This document shows, in pieces, positions 18,218 through 26,666 of a stretch of 58,070 bases of DNA. How positions within the stretch are numbered: position 1 is the first letter of the stretch; the number at the start of each line of letters is the position of its first letter. Location: contig JBAVYM010000066.1 of the NCBI GenBank assembly GCA_049698775.1, positions 1-58,070 on the forward strand, in the 5' to 3' direction. The stretch comes from REEB76 sp049698775. GTDB taxonomy: Bacteria > Pseudomonadota > Gammaproteobacteria > Natronospirales > REEB76. Position numbers and translations under genes: made by a program. The notes beneath the pieces are model-generated. The model searched no databases. It saw nothing but the letters and a program-made list of their open reading frames with translations, and was not told the origin of the DNA.

Positions 18218-18436
18218 TTACTTGCCGCGGTAGGTGATGCGGCCTTTAGTCAAGTCGTAGGGTGTAAGTTCCACGGTGACACGATCACCGGTGAGGATGC
18301 GGATGTAGTGTTTGCGCATGCGGCCGGAGATGTGGGCGAGCACCACATGGCCGTTGTCGAGTTCCACCCGGAAGGTGGTGTTGGGCAAGGTTTCCACTAC
18401 CTTGCCTTCCATTTCAATGTTTTCTTCTTTCGGCAT
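18218..18436 (-). CDS. infA: Translation initiation factor IF-1
   Basis: The complete 72-residue S1-fold protein (MPKEENIEMEGKVVETLPNT start, RGK C-terminus) binds the 30S A site with IF-2 and IF-3. Length and sequence are those of the family. It lies 90 bp downstream of bpt on the same strand. A truncated paralogous 3' end is found 1.5 kb further downstream, beyond the hydrolase cassette. The similarity between the two copies ends precisely at the stop codon. Confidence 0.97.
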   Translation of the reverse strand: MPKEENIEMEGKVVETLPNTTFRVELDNGHVVLAHISGRMRKHYIRILTGDRVTVELTPYDLTKGRITYRGK

Positions 18437-18526
18437 ACACCCTCAGGTTGTGATAAATGGGGCACGCAATGCCATTCAAGCCGTTGCGGGCGCGCAGATT
18501 CTGCCGGAATCGGACGCGGGCTTCAA

Positions 18527-19252
18527 CTAAGCGGGGTTTCGGGTGACGCGCTGCCAGCCATTGGGGGTCAATTTCTCGAAGGGCATGAAGCTGCTTTTAT
18601 AGGCCATTTTGGGACTGACAGCGATCCAGTAACCGAGATACAGCCATTCCAATCCACGGCGGTGGGCTTCGCTGATTTCCCACAAAACCGCAAAAGTCCC
18701 GAGACTGCGGCGCGGCCATTCCGGCGTATAGAAGGTGTACACCGCCGACAGGGCGTTATCCGGCGCATCCACCACCGCCACCGCGGCGAGTGTGTCGCCC
18801 AGACGCATTTCGGCAAGAAAGGTACGGCTGCCATGTTCCAAGAGGAAGCCGGCATAGTCAGAAGGCGAAGACTGATCCATGTCGCTGTCGGAATGTTTCC
18901 AGCTCATATACCGCTGGTAAAGCGCGAAGTGTTCCGGAGCAAACTCCGCGGGACGAAGCCGAACATCAATATCCCGGTTCCGCCGCCAAACGCGCCGCTG
19001 GCCGCGATCCGGCTGGAAATCCCGCACCGGTATCCGCAGCGGCACGCAGGCATGGCACTGTTTGCAGCCGGGGCGGTACAGATACGCTCCGCTGCGGCGG
19101 AAACCCTGCTGTAGCAGCGCGCTGTACGCTTGATTTTGGGATGCGATCCGCGGATCCAGGAAAATCGTGCGCGCGATCTGCCCGGGCAGATAAGCACAGG
19201 GATGTTCCGGTGACAGGAACAGCGAAAGATCGTTGCGAACAACATCCCGCAT
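18527..19252 (-). CDS. bpt: Aspartate/glutamate leucyltransferase Bpt (arginyltransferase family)
   Basis: Bpt transfers Leu from leucyl-tRNA to proteins with N-terminal Asp or Glu and so creates ClpS-recognised degrons. The 241-residue protein shows the ATE1-like N-terminal Cys region (PCAYLPGQIARTIFLDP, then YRPGCKQCHACVPLRIPV), and the C-terminal GNAT-like part with VYTFYTPEWPRRSLGTFAVL and LYLGYWIAVSPKMAYKSSF. Its start codon overlaps the aat stop by one base (TGATG), so the two are translationally coupled. In gammaproteobacteria this family is usually leucyl- rather than arginyl-specific; that is family knowledge and is not evident from the sequence. Confidence 0.94.
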   Translation of the reverse strand: MRDVVRNDLSLFLSPEHPCAYLPGQIARTIFLDPRIASQNQAYSALLQQGFRRSGAYLYRPGCKQCHACVPLRIPVRDFQPDRGQRRVWRRNRDIDVRLRPAEFAPEHFALYQRYMSWKHSDSDMDQSSPSDYAGFLLEHGSRTFLAEMRLGDTLAAVAVVDAPDNALSAVYTFYTPEWPRRSLGTFAVLWEISEAHRRGLEWLYLGYWIAVSPKMAYKSSFMPFEKLTPNGWQRVTRNPA

Positions 19253-20007
19253 CAGAACTCCAATGGAACGTCAAAACGCCACGGCGCTTTCCGGCCGGGC
19301 AGTGCCGCATACCAATTGAGAAGCTTCAGAAATTCAGGCCGCGGGATGGAGATACTGCCGAGACGCGCGAGATGTGCGGAATGCACCTGGCAGTCAATCA
19401 ACCCGAAGCCCCAAGCCTGAAGCTGCCGCGCCAGACAGGCAAGGGCGATCTTAGAAGCGTTGGCGCGACGGCTGAACATGGACTCGGCAAAGAATACGCC
19501 TCCCAGGGCCACGCCATAAAGTCCGCCCGCCAGCGCGCCGTCTATGCGCACCTCCAGTGAGTGGGCATGTCCGAGACGGTGCAGCTCCTCATACGCCGCT
19601 TGCATGTCCGGAGTGATCCAGGTTCCGCCTTCCGGTTGATTATGGCGCGGTGCCGCACAGGCGCTGATGACTTCATTGAATGCCGTATCAAAGCTTGCTG
19701 CATATCCGCCACGCCGCAAACATTTTCGTAGTGAATGGCTTATATGGAATTTATCCGGATAAATTATGCTGCGCGGATCCGGTGACCACCACAGTACCGG
19801 CTGTGGATCGCTGTACCAGGGGAAGATGCCGTGGCGGTAAGCGTACAACAATCTTGCCGATGAGAGATCGCCGCCCGCGGCCAACAATCCGTCCGGTTCG
19901 GTGAGCGCATGACTCACATCCGGAAATGTTTCCGGCGGGCTGTCTGGTGGAATCCAGAAAAGTTCGAGGCTGGGCTGGCGCACAGGTTTACAATTGCACA
20001 GGTTCAA
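19252..20007 (-). CDS. aat: Leucyl/phenylalanyl-tRNA--protein transferase Aat
   Basis: Aat adds Leu or Phe to proteins with N-terminal Lys or Arg, generating ClpS/ClpAP substrates. The 251-residue sequence contains the family signatures FWIPPDSPPETFPDV, LLAYRHGIFPWYSDPQP, WWSPDPRSII, GGLYGVALGGVFFAESMFSR and LIDCQVHSAHLARLGS. The annotated start is a TTG; a GTG eight codons later is equally possible, and no good ribosome site decides between them. It is coupled to bpt by a one-base overlap and is divergent from the AhpD-like gene at 20022, leaving only 14 bp between the two starts, so their promoters must overlap the coding regions. Confidence 0.93.
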   Translation of the reverse strand: MNLCNCKPVRQPSLELFWIPPDSPPETFPDVSHALTEPDGLLAAGGDLSSARLLYAYRHGIFPWYSDPQPVLWWSPDPRSIIYPDKFHISHSLRKCLRRGGYAASFDTAFNEVISACAAPRHNQPEGGTWITPDMQAAYEELHRLGHAHSLEVRIDGALAGGLYGVALGGVFFAESMFSRRANASKIALACLARQLQAWGFGLIDCQVHSAHLARLGSISIPRPEFLKLLNWYAALPGRKAPWRFDVPLEF

Positions 20008-20021
20008 TATGGAGGACCATC

Positions 20022-20483
20022 ATGCAACCACGATTCGAGTATCACAAGACCGGCATTGCCGGCCTCAAACCCTTGCAGGATTTGGAGAAATACCTGCATG
20101 GCTGTGGCCTGGAGGCGTCGCTCCTGGAATTGGTCAAGATGCGAGCTTCGCAGATTAACGGCTGCGCCTATTGCCTGGATGTGCACAGCAAGGATGCGCG
20201 TGCCAAAGGCGAGACTGAGCAGCGCCTGTACGGGCTGGATGCCTGGCGGGAAGCGCCGTTTTATACGGAGCGCGAGCGCGCTGCGCTGGATTGGACCGAG
20301 GCGGTGACACGGGTGGCCGACACGCATGTGCCGGATGAGGTGTACGAGCGCGTGAAACGGCATTTCAACGAGCAGGAACTTTTCAACCTTACATTGGCCA
20401 TTATCGCCATCAACGGCTGGAACCGGCTGTCTATCAGCTCGCGCACGGTCGCAGGCACTTACAAGCCCAAACTGGCAAAATAA
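20022..20483 (+). CDS. AhpD-like carboxymuconolactone decarboxylase-family protein
   Basis: The 153-residue protein contains the AhpD motif C-x-x-C-x(3)-H in INGCAYCLDVHSKDAR, the redox pair used in alkylhydroperoxidase-like activity. Helical segments before and after (LEASLLELVKMRASQ; FNLTLAIIAINGWNRLSI) fit the family. The ATG at 20022 follows a GGAGG at 20011 and gives the standard MQPRFEYHK opening; an upstream in-frame start would overlap aat on the other strand. The physiological substrate is not evident. The gene ends in a convergent gap with a dispersed repeat. Confidence 0.88.
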   Translation: MQPRFEYHKTGIAGLKPLQDLEKYLHGCGLEASLLELVKMRASQINGCAYCLDVHSKDARAKGETEQRLYGLDAWREAPFYTERERAALDWTEAVTRVADTHVPDEVYERVKRHFNEQELFNLTLAIIAINGWNRLSISSRTVAGTYKPKLAK

Positions 20484-20497
20484 TTACCTTGCGCAGG

Positions 20498-20576
20498 CGC
20501 GGCGACCCCGGCTTTCGTCGAGGCAGGCATTCGCCGCGACTAAAAGCCGTCGCGCTGTGTGACAGCGCTCCTACCA
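20498..20576. repeat. Dispersed GC-rich hairpin repeat in convergent gap
   Basis: Alternating inverted segments (CGCGGCGA ... TCGTCG ... CGCCGCGACTAAAAGCCG ... GCGCTCCTACC) resemble the GTAGGAGCGGCTTC-type intergenic repeats seen at 21814 and near 47870. It fills the gap between two convergent genes. Confidence 0.55.
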
Positions 20577-20638
20577 TGTCGGTGCCAGCAGCCGGATCTT
20601 TTTGCAAAATGCTATGAAGCGCAGGTCGCGCTTACGGT

Positions 20639-21781
20639 TCAGGCCGATTCTACGTGGCGGAAAGGCAGGTGCTTTCCCGCCTCTTGCATGTACGCGTCCA
20701 CCAGGCGAGTTTCCCGATGCAGGAAATCGGCAATTGGCTTTCTGAAGGACGGCTCGGCAATCCAGTGTAGTGAACAAGTCACGGTAGGTTCGAAACCGCG
20801 CGCCAGTTTGTGCTCGCCCTGGGTGCCGGGATTGAAATGCCGCAAGCCTTCGCGGATACAGTATTCGATGCCCTGGTAATAGCAGGTCTCGAAATGCAGG
20901 CTGTGAAATTCCTCTGCACAGCCCCAGTGGCGGCCGTAGAGCGTGTCGGCATCCCGGAAACAGATGGCGGCAGCCACGGGCTGTTTACCTTTATAAGCAA
21001 AGATGACTATCAAGGAGTTAGCCAGGGTGCGGCTGATCTCGGAGAAGAATGCGCGGCTCAGATAGGCGGGTCGGCCGCGCTTGGAGTATGTGGCGGAATA
21101 GAAGCGGTATAGCGCATCGAGCAATTCGTCGTTCAGATCACGGCCGGCGTATATTTCGTGGTGAATGCCGGCCTCCAATACTCGCCGGCGCTCACGTTTG
21201 AGCTTCTTGCGCTTTTCCGCGGACAAGGTGCCGAGGTAATCATCGAAATCCCGGTAGTCACGATTGTGCCAGTGAAACTGGCAGTCTTTGCGCAGCATGA
21301 ATCCCGCATCCGCCCAGAGACGTGTCTCATCGCCGTCAGGGAACAAACAATGCACGGATGAAGCCTGTTGTTCGGCGGCCAGTGCAATGGTTTTATCTAT
21401 CAGCATTTTGGCGATGGCGTGATTTTCTGTGCCGGCATGGAGCAGCAGACGCGACCCGGTAACCGGTGAGAAGGGGATGGCGGAGACCAGTTTTGGATAG
21501 TACTGGAGTCCAGCGAGCTGGTACGCCTCGGCCCAGACCCAGTCAAAAACATATTCGCCGAAGGAGTGGGATTTGAAATACAAGGGCAGAGCGCCAACAA
21601 GTTTGCCACTGCCATCTGCGCATGTGAGATGCTGTGGCTGCCAGCCGGTTCCGGCACCGACACAGCCGCTGTGTTCCAGCGCCGCCAGAAATTCATGCCG
21701 CAGAAATGGATTACCGCCCGCCAGCCGGTTCCAGCCGGCGGCGGGAATTGAGTCAATGGAATCGTGAATCTGAATACACAC
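20639..21781 (-). CDS. FemAB-like / GNAT-fold protein of the DUF482 family
   Basis: The 380-residue protein matches the PF04339-type family. Visible family segments are PFLRHEFLAALEHSGCVG near the N-terminus, LPLYFKSHSFGEYVFDWVWAEAY, the middle block LSAEKRKKLKRERRRV, and the C-terminal FETCYYQGIEYCIREGL with FNPGTQGEHKLARGFEPT. These proteins share the FemAB/GNAT fold and are thought to transfer acyl or aminoacyl groups, but the reaction is unknown. It starts at a GTG. A neighbourhood with aat and bpt, two other aminoacyl-tRNA-using GNAT-fold enzymes, makes a tRNA-linked role conceivable but unproven. Confidence 0.82.
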   Translation of the reverse strand: MCIQIHDSIDSIPAAGWNRLAGGNPFLRHEFLAALEHSGCVGAGTGWQPQHLTCADGSGKLVGALPLYFKSHSFGEYVFDWVWAEAYQLAGLQYYPKLVSAIPFSPVTGSRLLLHAGTENHAIAKMLIDKTIALAAEQQASSVHCLFPDGDETRLWADAGFMLRKDCQFHWHNRDYRDFDDYLGTLSAEKRKKLKRERRRVLEAGIHHEIYAGRDLNDELLDALYRFYSATYSKRGRPAYLSRAFFSEISRTLANSLIVIFAYKGKQPVAAAICFRDADTLYGRHWGCAEEFHSLHFETCYYQGIEYCIREGLRHFNPGTQGEHKLARGFEPTVTCSLHWIAEPSFRKPIADFLHRETRLVDAYMQEAGKHLPFRHVESA

Positions 21782-21813
21782 GCTGTCAGCTTAACGCGGC
21801 ACAGCAATCAATA

Positions 21814-21871
21814 GTAGGAGTGGCCTCAGGCCGCTATGAAATTGGAATCGCGGTGAGGATGTTGCTCCCAC
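21814..21871. repeat. GTAGGAG...CTCCCAC dispersed repeat
   Basis: An imperfect palindrome GTAGGAGTGGCCTCAGGCCG ... GTTGCTCCCAC upstream of the DUF482-type gene. A related sequence is present at 47868-47981. Confidence 0.6.
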
Positions 21872-21885
21872 AAACGAGCGCGCGT

Positions 21886-21954
21886 CATTGCGAGCACAGC
21901 GAAGCAATCCGGCTGTGAGATTGCTTCGGCCGGAAGGTGGCCTCGCAATGACAG
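21886..21954. repeat. CATTGCGAG...CTCGCAATGACA dispersed hairpin repeat, copy 1
   Basis: A nested palindrome: outer arms CATTGCGAG and CTCGCAATG, inner arms GAAGCAATC and GATTGCTTC. Copy 2 is at 48070-48137 and shares the same arms. It sits directly downstream of trxB. Confidence 0.85.
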
Positions 21955-21966
21955 GAGGAATCGCGA

Positions 21967-22929
21967 TTATTTGCGGGCAAGGGCGTCCAGATATTTCTCC
22001 GCGTCCAGTGCCGCCATGCAGCCGGTGCCGGCGGAGGTGACCGCCTGTCGGTACACCTGATCCATGACATCGCCGGCGGCAAACACGCCCGGAATGCTGG
22101 TGGCGGTGGCGTTGCCGGTAAGGCCGCTGTTGACCGTGATGTAGCCGTTTTTCATTTTTAGCTGGCCTTCGAACAACTGGGTGTTAGGCGTGTGTCCGAT
22201 GGCGATGAATATGCCTTTGGCATGTACCTTGTGTGTTTTGTCAGTGTGCTTGGTGCTGCGCACCTGTACTCCGGTGACGCCGGAATCGTCTCCCAGCACT
22301 TCGTCCACGGTGTGATCCCAGAGGATCTCCACGTTGCCGTGCTTGGATTTATCTATGAGTTCATGCGCCAGGATCTTTTCCGCGCGGAATTTGTCACGTC
22401 GATGCACCACCGTGACTTTCGACGCGATGTTGGCGAGGTACAGGGCTTCTTCCACCGCGGTGTTGCCGCCGCCCACCACGGCCACGTGCTCACCTTTGTA
22501 AAAGAAGCCGTCGCAGGTGGCGCAGGCGGATACACCGCGGCCCTTGTAGGCTTCCTCGGAAGGCAGTCCCAGATATTTCGCGGTGGCGCCGGTGGCGATG
22601 ATGAGTGCGTCGCAGGTGTACTTGTGCTGGTCGCCGCTAAGGTGAAACGGGTGCCCGGCAAGATCCACCTTGTTGATGTGGTCAAACACAACCTCGGTCT
22701 TGAAGCGCAGTGCGTGTTTGAGCATGCGTTCCATGAGCGCCGGACCCAGCAGGCCTTCCACGTCGCCCGGCCAGTTGTCCACTTCCGTGGTGGTCATGAG
22801 CTGGCCGCCCTGTTCAATGCCGGTGACGAGCACGGGTTTGAGGTTGGCGCGGGCGGCATACACTGCGGCGGTGTAGCCGGCCGGACCCGAACCCAGAATC
22901 AAAAGGCGGCAATGCTTGGGGGTGCTCAT
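21967..22929 (-). CDS. trxB: Thioredoxin-disulfide reductase TrxB
   Basis: The 320-residue NADPH-dependent flavoenzyme reduces thioredoxin. It has an N-terminal FAD Rossmann motif (ILGSGPAGYTAAVYA, residues 11-25), the redox-active CATC at Cys136 and Cys139, a second Rossmann motif for NADPH (VVGGGNTAVEEALYL) with HRRDKFRAE, and the FAD-closing GVFAAGDVMDQVYRQA. I chose the ATG at 22929, preceded by GGAGG at 8-12 bp; a longer in-frame start adds 17 atypical residues. It is divergent from ald. In E. coli trxB also lies just before the lrp-ftsK-lolA-rarA-serS block. Confidence 0.97.
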   Translation of the reverse strand: MSTPKHCRLLILGSGPAGYTAAVYAARANLKPVLVTGIEQGGQLMTTTEVDNWPGDVEGLLGPALMERMLKHALRFKTEVVFDHINKVDLAGHPFHLSGDQHKYTCDALIIATGATAKYLGLPSEEAYKGRGVSACATCDGFFYKGEHVAVVGGGNTAVEEALYLANIASKVTVVHRRDKFRAEKILAHELIDKSKHGNVEILWDHTVDEVLGDDSGVTGVQVRSTKHTDKTHKVHAKGIFIAIGHTPNTQLFEGQLKMKNGYITVNSGLTGNATATSIPGVFAAGDVMDQVYRQAVTSAGTGCMAALDAEKYLDALARK

Positions 22930-23188
22930 ATATAATTGGCCTCCGGGCCAGTCATTTGGCGGCCGTAACGACGTTTTCAAGGCCGAGGCGGCGCATCTGG
23001 CGCCTGATTTGCGTCAAGAACCTGTATTAACGAGAGTTTCCGAACCCTTATGCCATTGCCACGCCGGGCCTGTGTCCACCGGGATTCGGCCGGATTTTTC
23101 GAATGCTGTGCGTCTTGAAGATACGTGCAGCCCCGAATTTGTTTCATGGTAACGAATTTTTCTGGTCAGCTGAAGTGAAGGAGTCGTC

Positions 23189-24244
23189 ATGCACATAGGT
23201 ATTCCCCGCGAGTTGAAAGCCCTCGAAGGCCGTGTCGGCCTGATTCCGGCCGCGGCTGCCGAGCTGGTTCGCCACGGGAATCAGGTGTTCATCGAGAAGG
23301 ACGCCGGCATCAAGAGTGGCTACAGCAATGAGCATTACCGCGCCGTGGGCGTGGAGGTGCTGCCATCCGCGGCCGAGGTGTACGGCAAGGCGGAAATGAT
23401 CGTGAAGGTCAAGGAACCCATCGAGGCGGACCTGAAGCTGCTCCGGAAAGAACACCTTTTATTCTGCTATCTGCACCTGGCAGCGCTGCCGCAGCTCACC
23501 GAGGCGCTGAAGAAGATCGGCCTGACCGCGGTGGCCTTTGAGACCGTGGAAGTGGACGGCCGCACACCGCTGCTGGCGCCTATGAGCGACATCGCCGGGC
23601 GGCTTGCCATCCAGGTAGGCACCCATCTTTTACACCAGCCCCAGGGCGGCAAGGGCATCCTACTGGGCGGCGTACCGGCGGCCAAGCGTGGTCATGTGGT
23701 GGTTGTGGGCGCGGGCGTGGCCGGCGGCGCCTCTGCCGCGGTGGCGGCCGGTATGGGCGCGGAAGTGACTGTGTTTGATATTTCCCGCGACCGCATGGAG
23801 CGCATGCGCGAGCTGGGTCCGAACGTCACGGCGCTGTATCCACACAAAGCCGACATCGCCGAGGCGGTGAAATACGCGGATATCGTGGTTGGCGCGGTGC
23901 TGGTTACCGGCGAGAAAGCGCCGCACGTGGTCTCGGCCGAGATGGTCAAGGCCATGCAGCCGGGCAGCGTGGTGGCCGACATTTCCGTGGACCAGGGCGG
24001 CTGCGTGGAAAGCACCAAACCCACGACCTGGGACAAGCCTACCTACGTCTGGGAAGGCGTAATCCATTTCACGGTCACGAATATGCCGGGAGCAGTGCCG
24101 CGTACCTCGTCCCAGGCGCTGTCGGCGGCCATTACGCCGTATGCGCTCAAGCTGGCGTCAGGCGGCTGGCGGAATGATGAGCCGCTGCGCAAGGGTATCA
24201 ACGTGGAGGCCGGCAAGGTCGTGCATCCGGCGTTGCTAAAATAA
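23189..24244 (+). CDS. ald: Alanine dehydrogenase Ald
   Basis: Ald catalyses NAD-dependent reversible deamination of L-alanine to pyruvate. Conserved parts are IGIPRELKALEGRVGLIP (substrate-binding Arg), VKVKEPIEAD, LAPMSDIAGRLAIQ, the Rossmann motif VVVGAGVAGGASAAVAAGMG, ADISVDQGGCVES (catalytic Asp), and NMPGAVPRTSSQAL. At 351 residues it is about 20 shorter than usual: the C-terminal helix after VEAGKVVHPALLK is missing, and the DNA after the stop is AT-rich without a continuation in another frame. It occupies the position held by lrp in enterobacteria. A GAAGGAG ribosome site precedes the ATG. Confidence 0.93.
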   Translation: MHIGIPRELKALEGRVGLIPAAAAELVRHGNQVFIEKDAGIKSGYSNEHYRAVGVEVLPSAAEVYGKAEMIVKVKEPIEADLKLLRKEHLLFCYLHLAALPQLTEALKKIGLTAVAFETVEVDGRTPLLAPMSDIAGRLAIQVGTHLLHQPQGGKGILLGGVPAAKRGHVVVVGAGVAGGASAAVAAGMGAEVTVFDISRDRMERMRELGPNVTALYPHKADIAEAVKYADIVVGAVLVTGEKAPHVVSAEMVKAMQPGSVVADISVDQGGCVESTKPTTWDKPTYVWEGVIHFTVTNMPGAVPRTSSQALSAAITPYALKLASGGWRNDEPLRKGINVEAGKVVHPALLK

Positions 24245-24265
24245 TAAAAACATATATAAACTAGT

Positions 24266-24280
24266 AAGTTATATTAACTT
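24266..24280. promoter_or_regulatory. Perfect 6-3-6 palindrome upstream of ftsK
   Basis: AAGTTA-TAT-TAACTT lies in a short AT-rich intergenic stretch, 20 bp before the ftsK GTG. It could be an operator or part of the ftsK promoter; no regulator is identified. Confidence 0.4.
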
Positions 24281-24299
24281 CTTAAAGTCAGGCTGAAAC

Positions 24300-26642
24300 G
24301 TGGCGCAGGCGACGCGCAAGGAAACCACCCGCTCACCCATCGCCATCCATCTGGCTCAGGGCCTCAAGGAGGCGGCCCTGTGGGTTTTTCTTGCCATCGC
24401 CATACTGGTATTCACTTGCCTCGCAACCTACAGCCCTGCCGATCCCAGTCCTTTCTATAGTGGTGCCGGTAGGTCGGTGCATAACGCGATAGGCCCGGTT
24501 GGGGCTTGGCTATCCGCTGGCCTGTATTTCCTGTTCGGCTATCCTGCATTCCTGTTCCCTGTCCTGCTGGCTTGGGCCGGCTGGATGATTTTCCGCGCTC
24601 GCAAGTCCACCGAGCCTGTCAACAAGCTGCATCTGGTCATGCGCATCGGCGGCCTAGTTCTGGTGCTCCTCACCGCCAGCGGCTTGGCCTCCCTCAACTG
24701 GCATGTGGAGGCAGGCGTCTTGCCGGTGGATGCCGGAGGCGTGCTGGGCGACTTCATCGGCAAGGGTTTGGCCCGTGGCTTGAGCGGTCTGGGGGCGACC
24801 CTGTTGCTGCTGGCCCTGTTTCTGAGCGCGGTGACGGTATTCACGGGCCTTTCGTGGATCGCGGTGATGGACCGCATCGGCCGATTCAGCGTGCTGTTCG
24901 CGGAGCGCGCGCGCAATCGCTGGGGCTGGCTCAAGGAAACCATCCAGGCGCGCCGCGCCCGCGAGCAGCAGGTGGAAATTATCCGCGTGCACCAGGAAGA
25001 GGTACAGAAACGACCCAAGACGCGTATTGAACCGGTGATCAAAGTCCTGCAACTCAGCCCGCGGGTGGAGCGCGAACGCCAAGTGCCGCTGTTCGAACCA
25101 CCGCCGAATGCGGAACTGCCGCCGTTGGCATTGCTGGATAATCCGCCGCCCAGGGTGGACGGCTATTCAGAAGCCGCGCTGGAAGCCTTGTCGCGCCAAG
25201 TGGAATTGAAGCTTCGGGATTTCGGCATCGAAGTGCAGGTGGTGGCGGTGAATCCCGGGCCGGTGGTGACGCGCTTCGAATTGCAGCCGGCGCCGGGTGT
25301 GAAAGTCAGCCAGATCAGCAATCTGTCCAAGGATCTGGCGCGTGGCCTGTCCGCCATCAGCGTGCGCGTGGTGGAAGTGATTCCCGGGAAATCGGTGGTG
25401 GGGCTGGAAATCCCCAATGAATCCCGCGAGCTGGTGACGCTTGGGGAAATTCTTAAATCCACTGAATATGACGAATCACGCTCGCCGCTGACCCTGGCTT
25501 TGGGCAAGGACATCGGCGGCAATCCGGTGGTGGCGGATCTGGAGCGCATGCCGCATTTGTTGATTGCCGGCACCACCGGCTCGGGCAAATCCGTGGCGCT
25601 CAATGCCATGATCCTGAGCCTGCTGTACAAAGCCACCACCGAGTACACACGACTCATCATGATTGATCCCAAGATGCTGGAGTTGTCGGTGTACGAGGGC
25701 ATTCCGCATCTGCTGACGCCGGTGGTTACAGACATGAAGGAAGCGGCCAACGCGCTGCGCTGGTGCGTGGCGGAAATGGAACGGCGATATCGCCTGATGG
25801 CGGCGGTGGGCGTGCGCAACCTCGCGGGCTATAACCGCAAGGTGAAGGAGGCGATGGATGCCGGCAAGCCCATCCGTGACCCCTTGCTCAAGCCCGAACA
25901 GTTGAACGAGCTGGACGACGCCGACATCCCGACGCTCATGCCGCTGCCCAGCATCGTGGTGGTAGTAGATGAACTGGCGGATTTGATGCTGGTGGTCGGC
26001 AAGAAAGTGGAGGAATTAATTACGCGGTTGGCGCAGAAGGCCCGTGCCTCGGGCATCCATCTGGTGTTGGCGACACAACGCCCGTCAGTGGATGTGATTA
26101 CTGGCTTGATCAAAGCCAATATTCCGGCGCGTATCGCTTTCCAAGTTTCGGCGCGCATGGATTCCCGTATCATTCTCGATCAGCAGGGTGCCGAATCCCT
26201 GCTGGGACACGGTGACATGCTGTTCCTGCCGCCGGGCACCGCGTTGCCGATACGCATCCACGGCGCGTTCGTGAGCGATCAGGAAGTGCATCAGGTGGTG
26301 GAACATTTGCGCCGCAGTCTGAAGGGTCAGAAACCCGCGTATCTGGATGAGGTTCTGCAGGGATCGTTGGAATCCCTGCCGGGCATTCCGGGTTTTGGCG
26401 AAGCGGGCGAGGGCGGCGCGGACACCGAGTCGGATCCGCTCTACGATCAGGCGGTGCGCATCGTCACGGAATCGCGACGCGCGTCCATTTCGGGCGTACA
26501 GCGGCGGCTCAAGATTGGCTACAACCGCGCCGCGCGCATGATTGAAGGCATGGAAATGGCCGGCATCGTCGGGCCCTTGCAAAGCAATGGCATGCGTGAG
26601 GTGCTGGTAGCGCCTCCGCCGGGAATGGAGAGCGAGGAGTGA
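24300..26642 (+). CDS. ftsK: DNA translocase FtsK
   Basis: The 780-residue protein anchors at the septum and pumps DNA towards dif during division. Four hydrophobic helices occupy about residues 27-185, followed by a short linker, then the motor: alpha and beta domains with Walker A GTTGSGKS near residue 425, IMIDPKMLELSVYEGIPHLL, Walker B (IVVVVDELADLMLV), ATQRPSVDVITGLIKANIPARIAFQV, and a C-terminal gamma winged helix (SISGVQRRLKIGYNRAARMIE) that reads KOPS. It is shorter than E. coli FtsK because the linker is short. The start is a GTG. lolA follows after 24 bp. Confidence 0.96.
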   Translation: MAQATRKETTRSPIAIHLAQGLKEAALWVFLAIAILVFTCLATYSPADPSPFYSGAGRSVHNAIGPVGAWLSAGLYFLFGYPAFLFPVLLAWAGWMIFRARKSTEPVNKLHLVMRIGGLVLVLLTASGLASLNWHVEAGVLPVDAGGVLGDFIGKGLARGLSGLGATLLLLALFLSAVTVFTGLSWIAVMDRIGRFSVLFAERARNRWGWLKETIQARRAREQQVEIIRVHQEEVQKRPKTRIEPVIKVLQLSPRVERERQVPLFEPPPNAELPPLALLDNPPPRVDGYSEAALEALSRQVELKLRDFGIEVQVVAVNPGPVVTRFELQPAPGVKVSQISNLSKDLARGLSAISVRVVEVIPGKSVVGLEIPNESRELVTLGEILKSTEYDESRSPLTLALGKDIGGNPVVADLERMPHLLIAGTTGSGKSVALNAMILSLLYKATTEYTRLIMIDPKMLELSVYEGIPHLLTPVVTDMKEAANALRWCVAEMERRYRLMAAVGVRNLAGYNRKVKEAMDAGKPIRDPLLKPEQLNELDDADIPTLMPLPSIVVVVDELADLMLVVGKKVEELITRLAQKARASGIHLVLATQRPSVDVITGLIKANIPARIAFQVSARMDSRIILDQQGAESLLGHGDMLFLPPGTALPIRIHGAFVSDQEVHQVVEHLRRSLKGQKPAYLDEVLQGSLESLPGIPGFGEAGEGGADTESDPLYDQAVRIVTESRRASISGVQRRLKIGYNRAARMIEGMEMAGIVGPLQSNGMREVLVAPPPGMESEE

Positions 26643-26666
26643 AGGATAAAACTTCAGGAGGACTCT

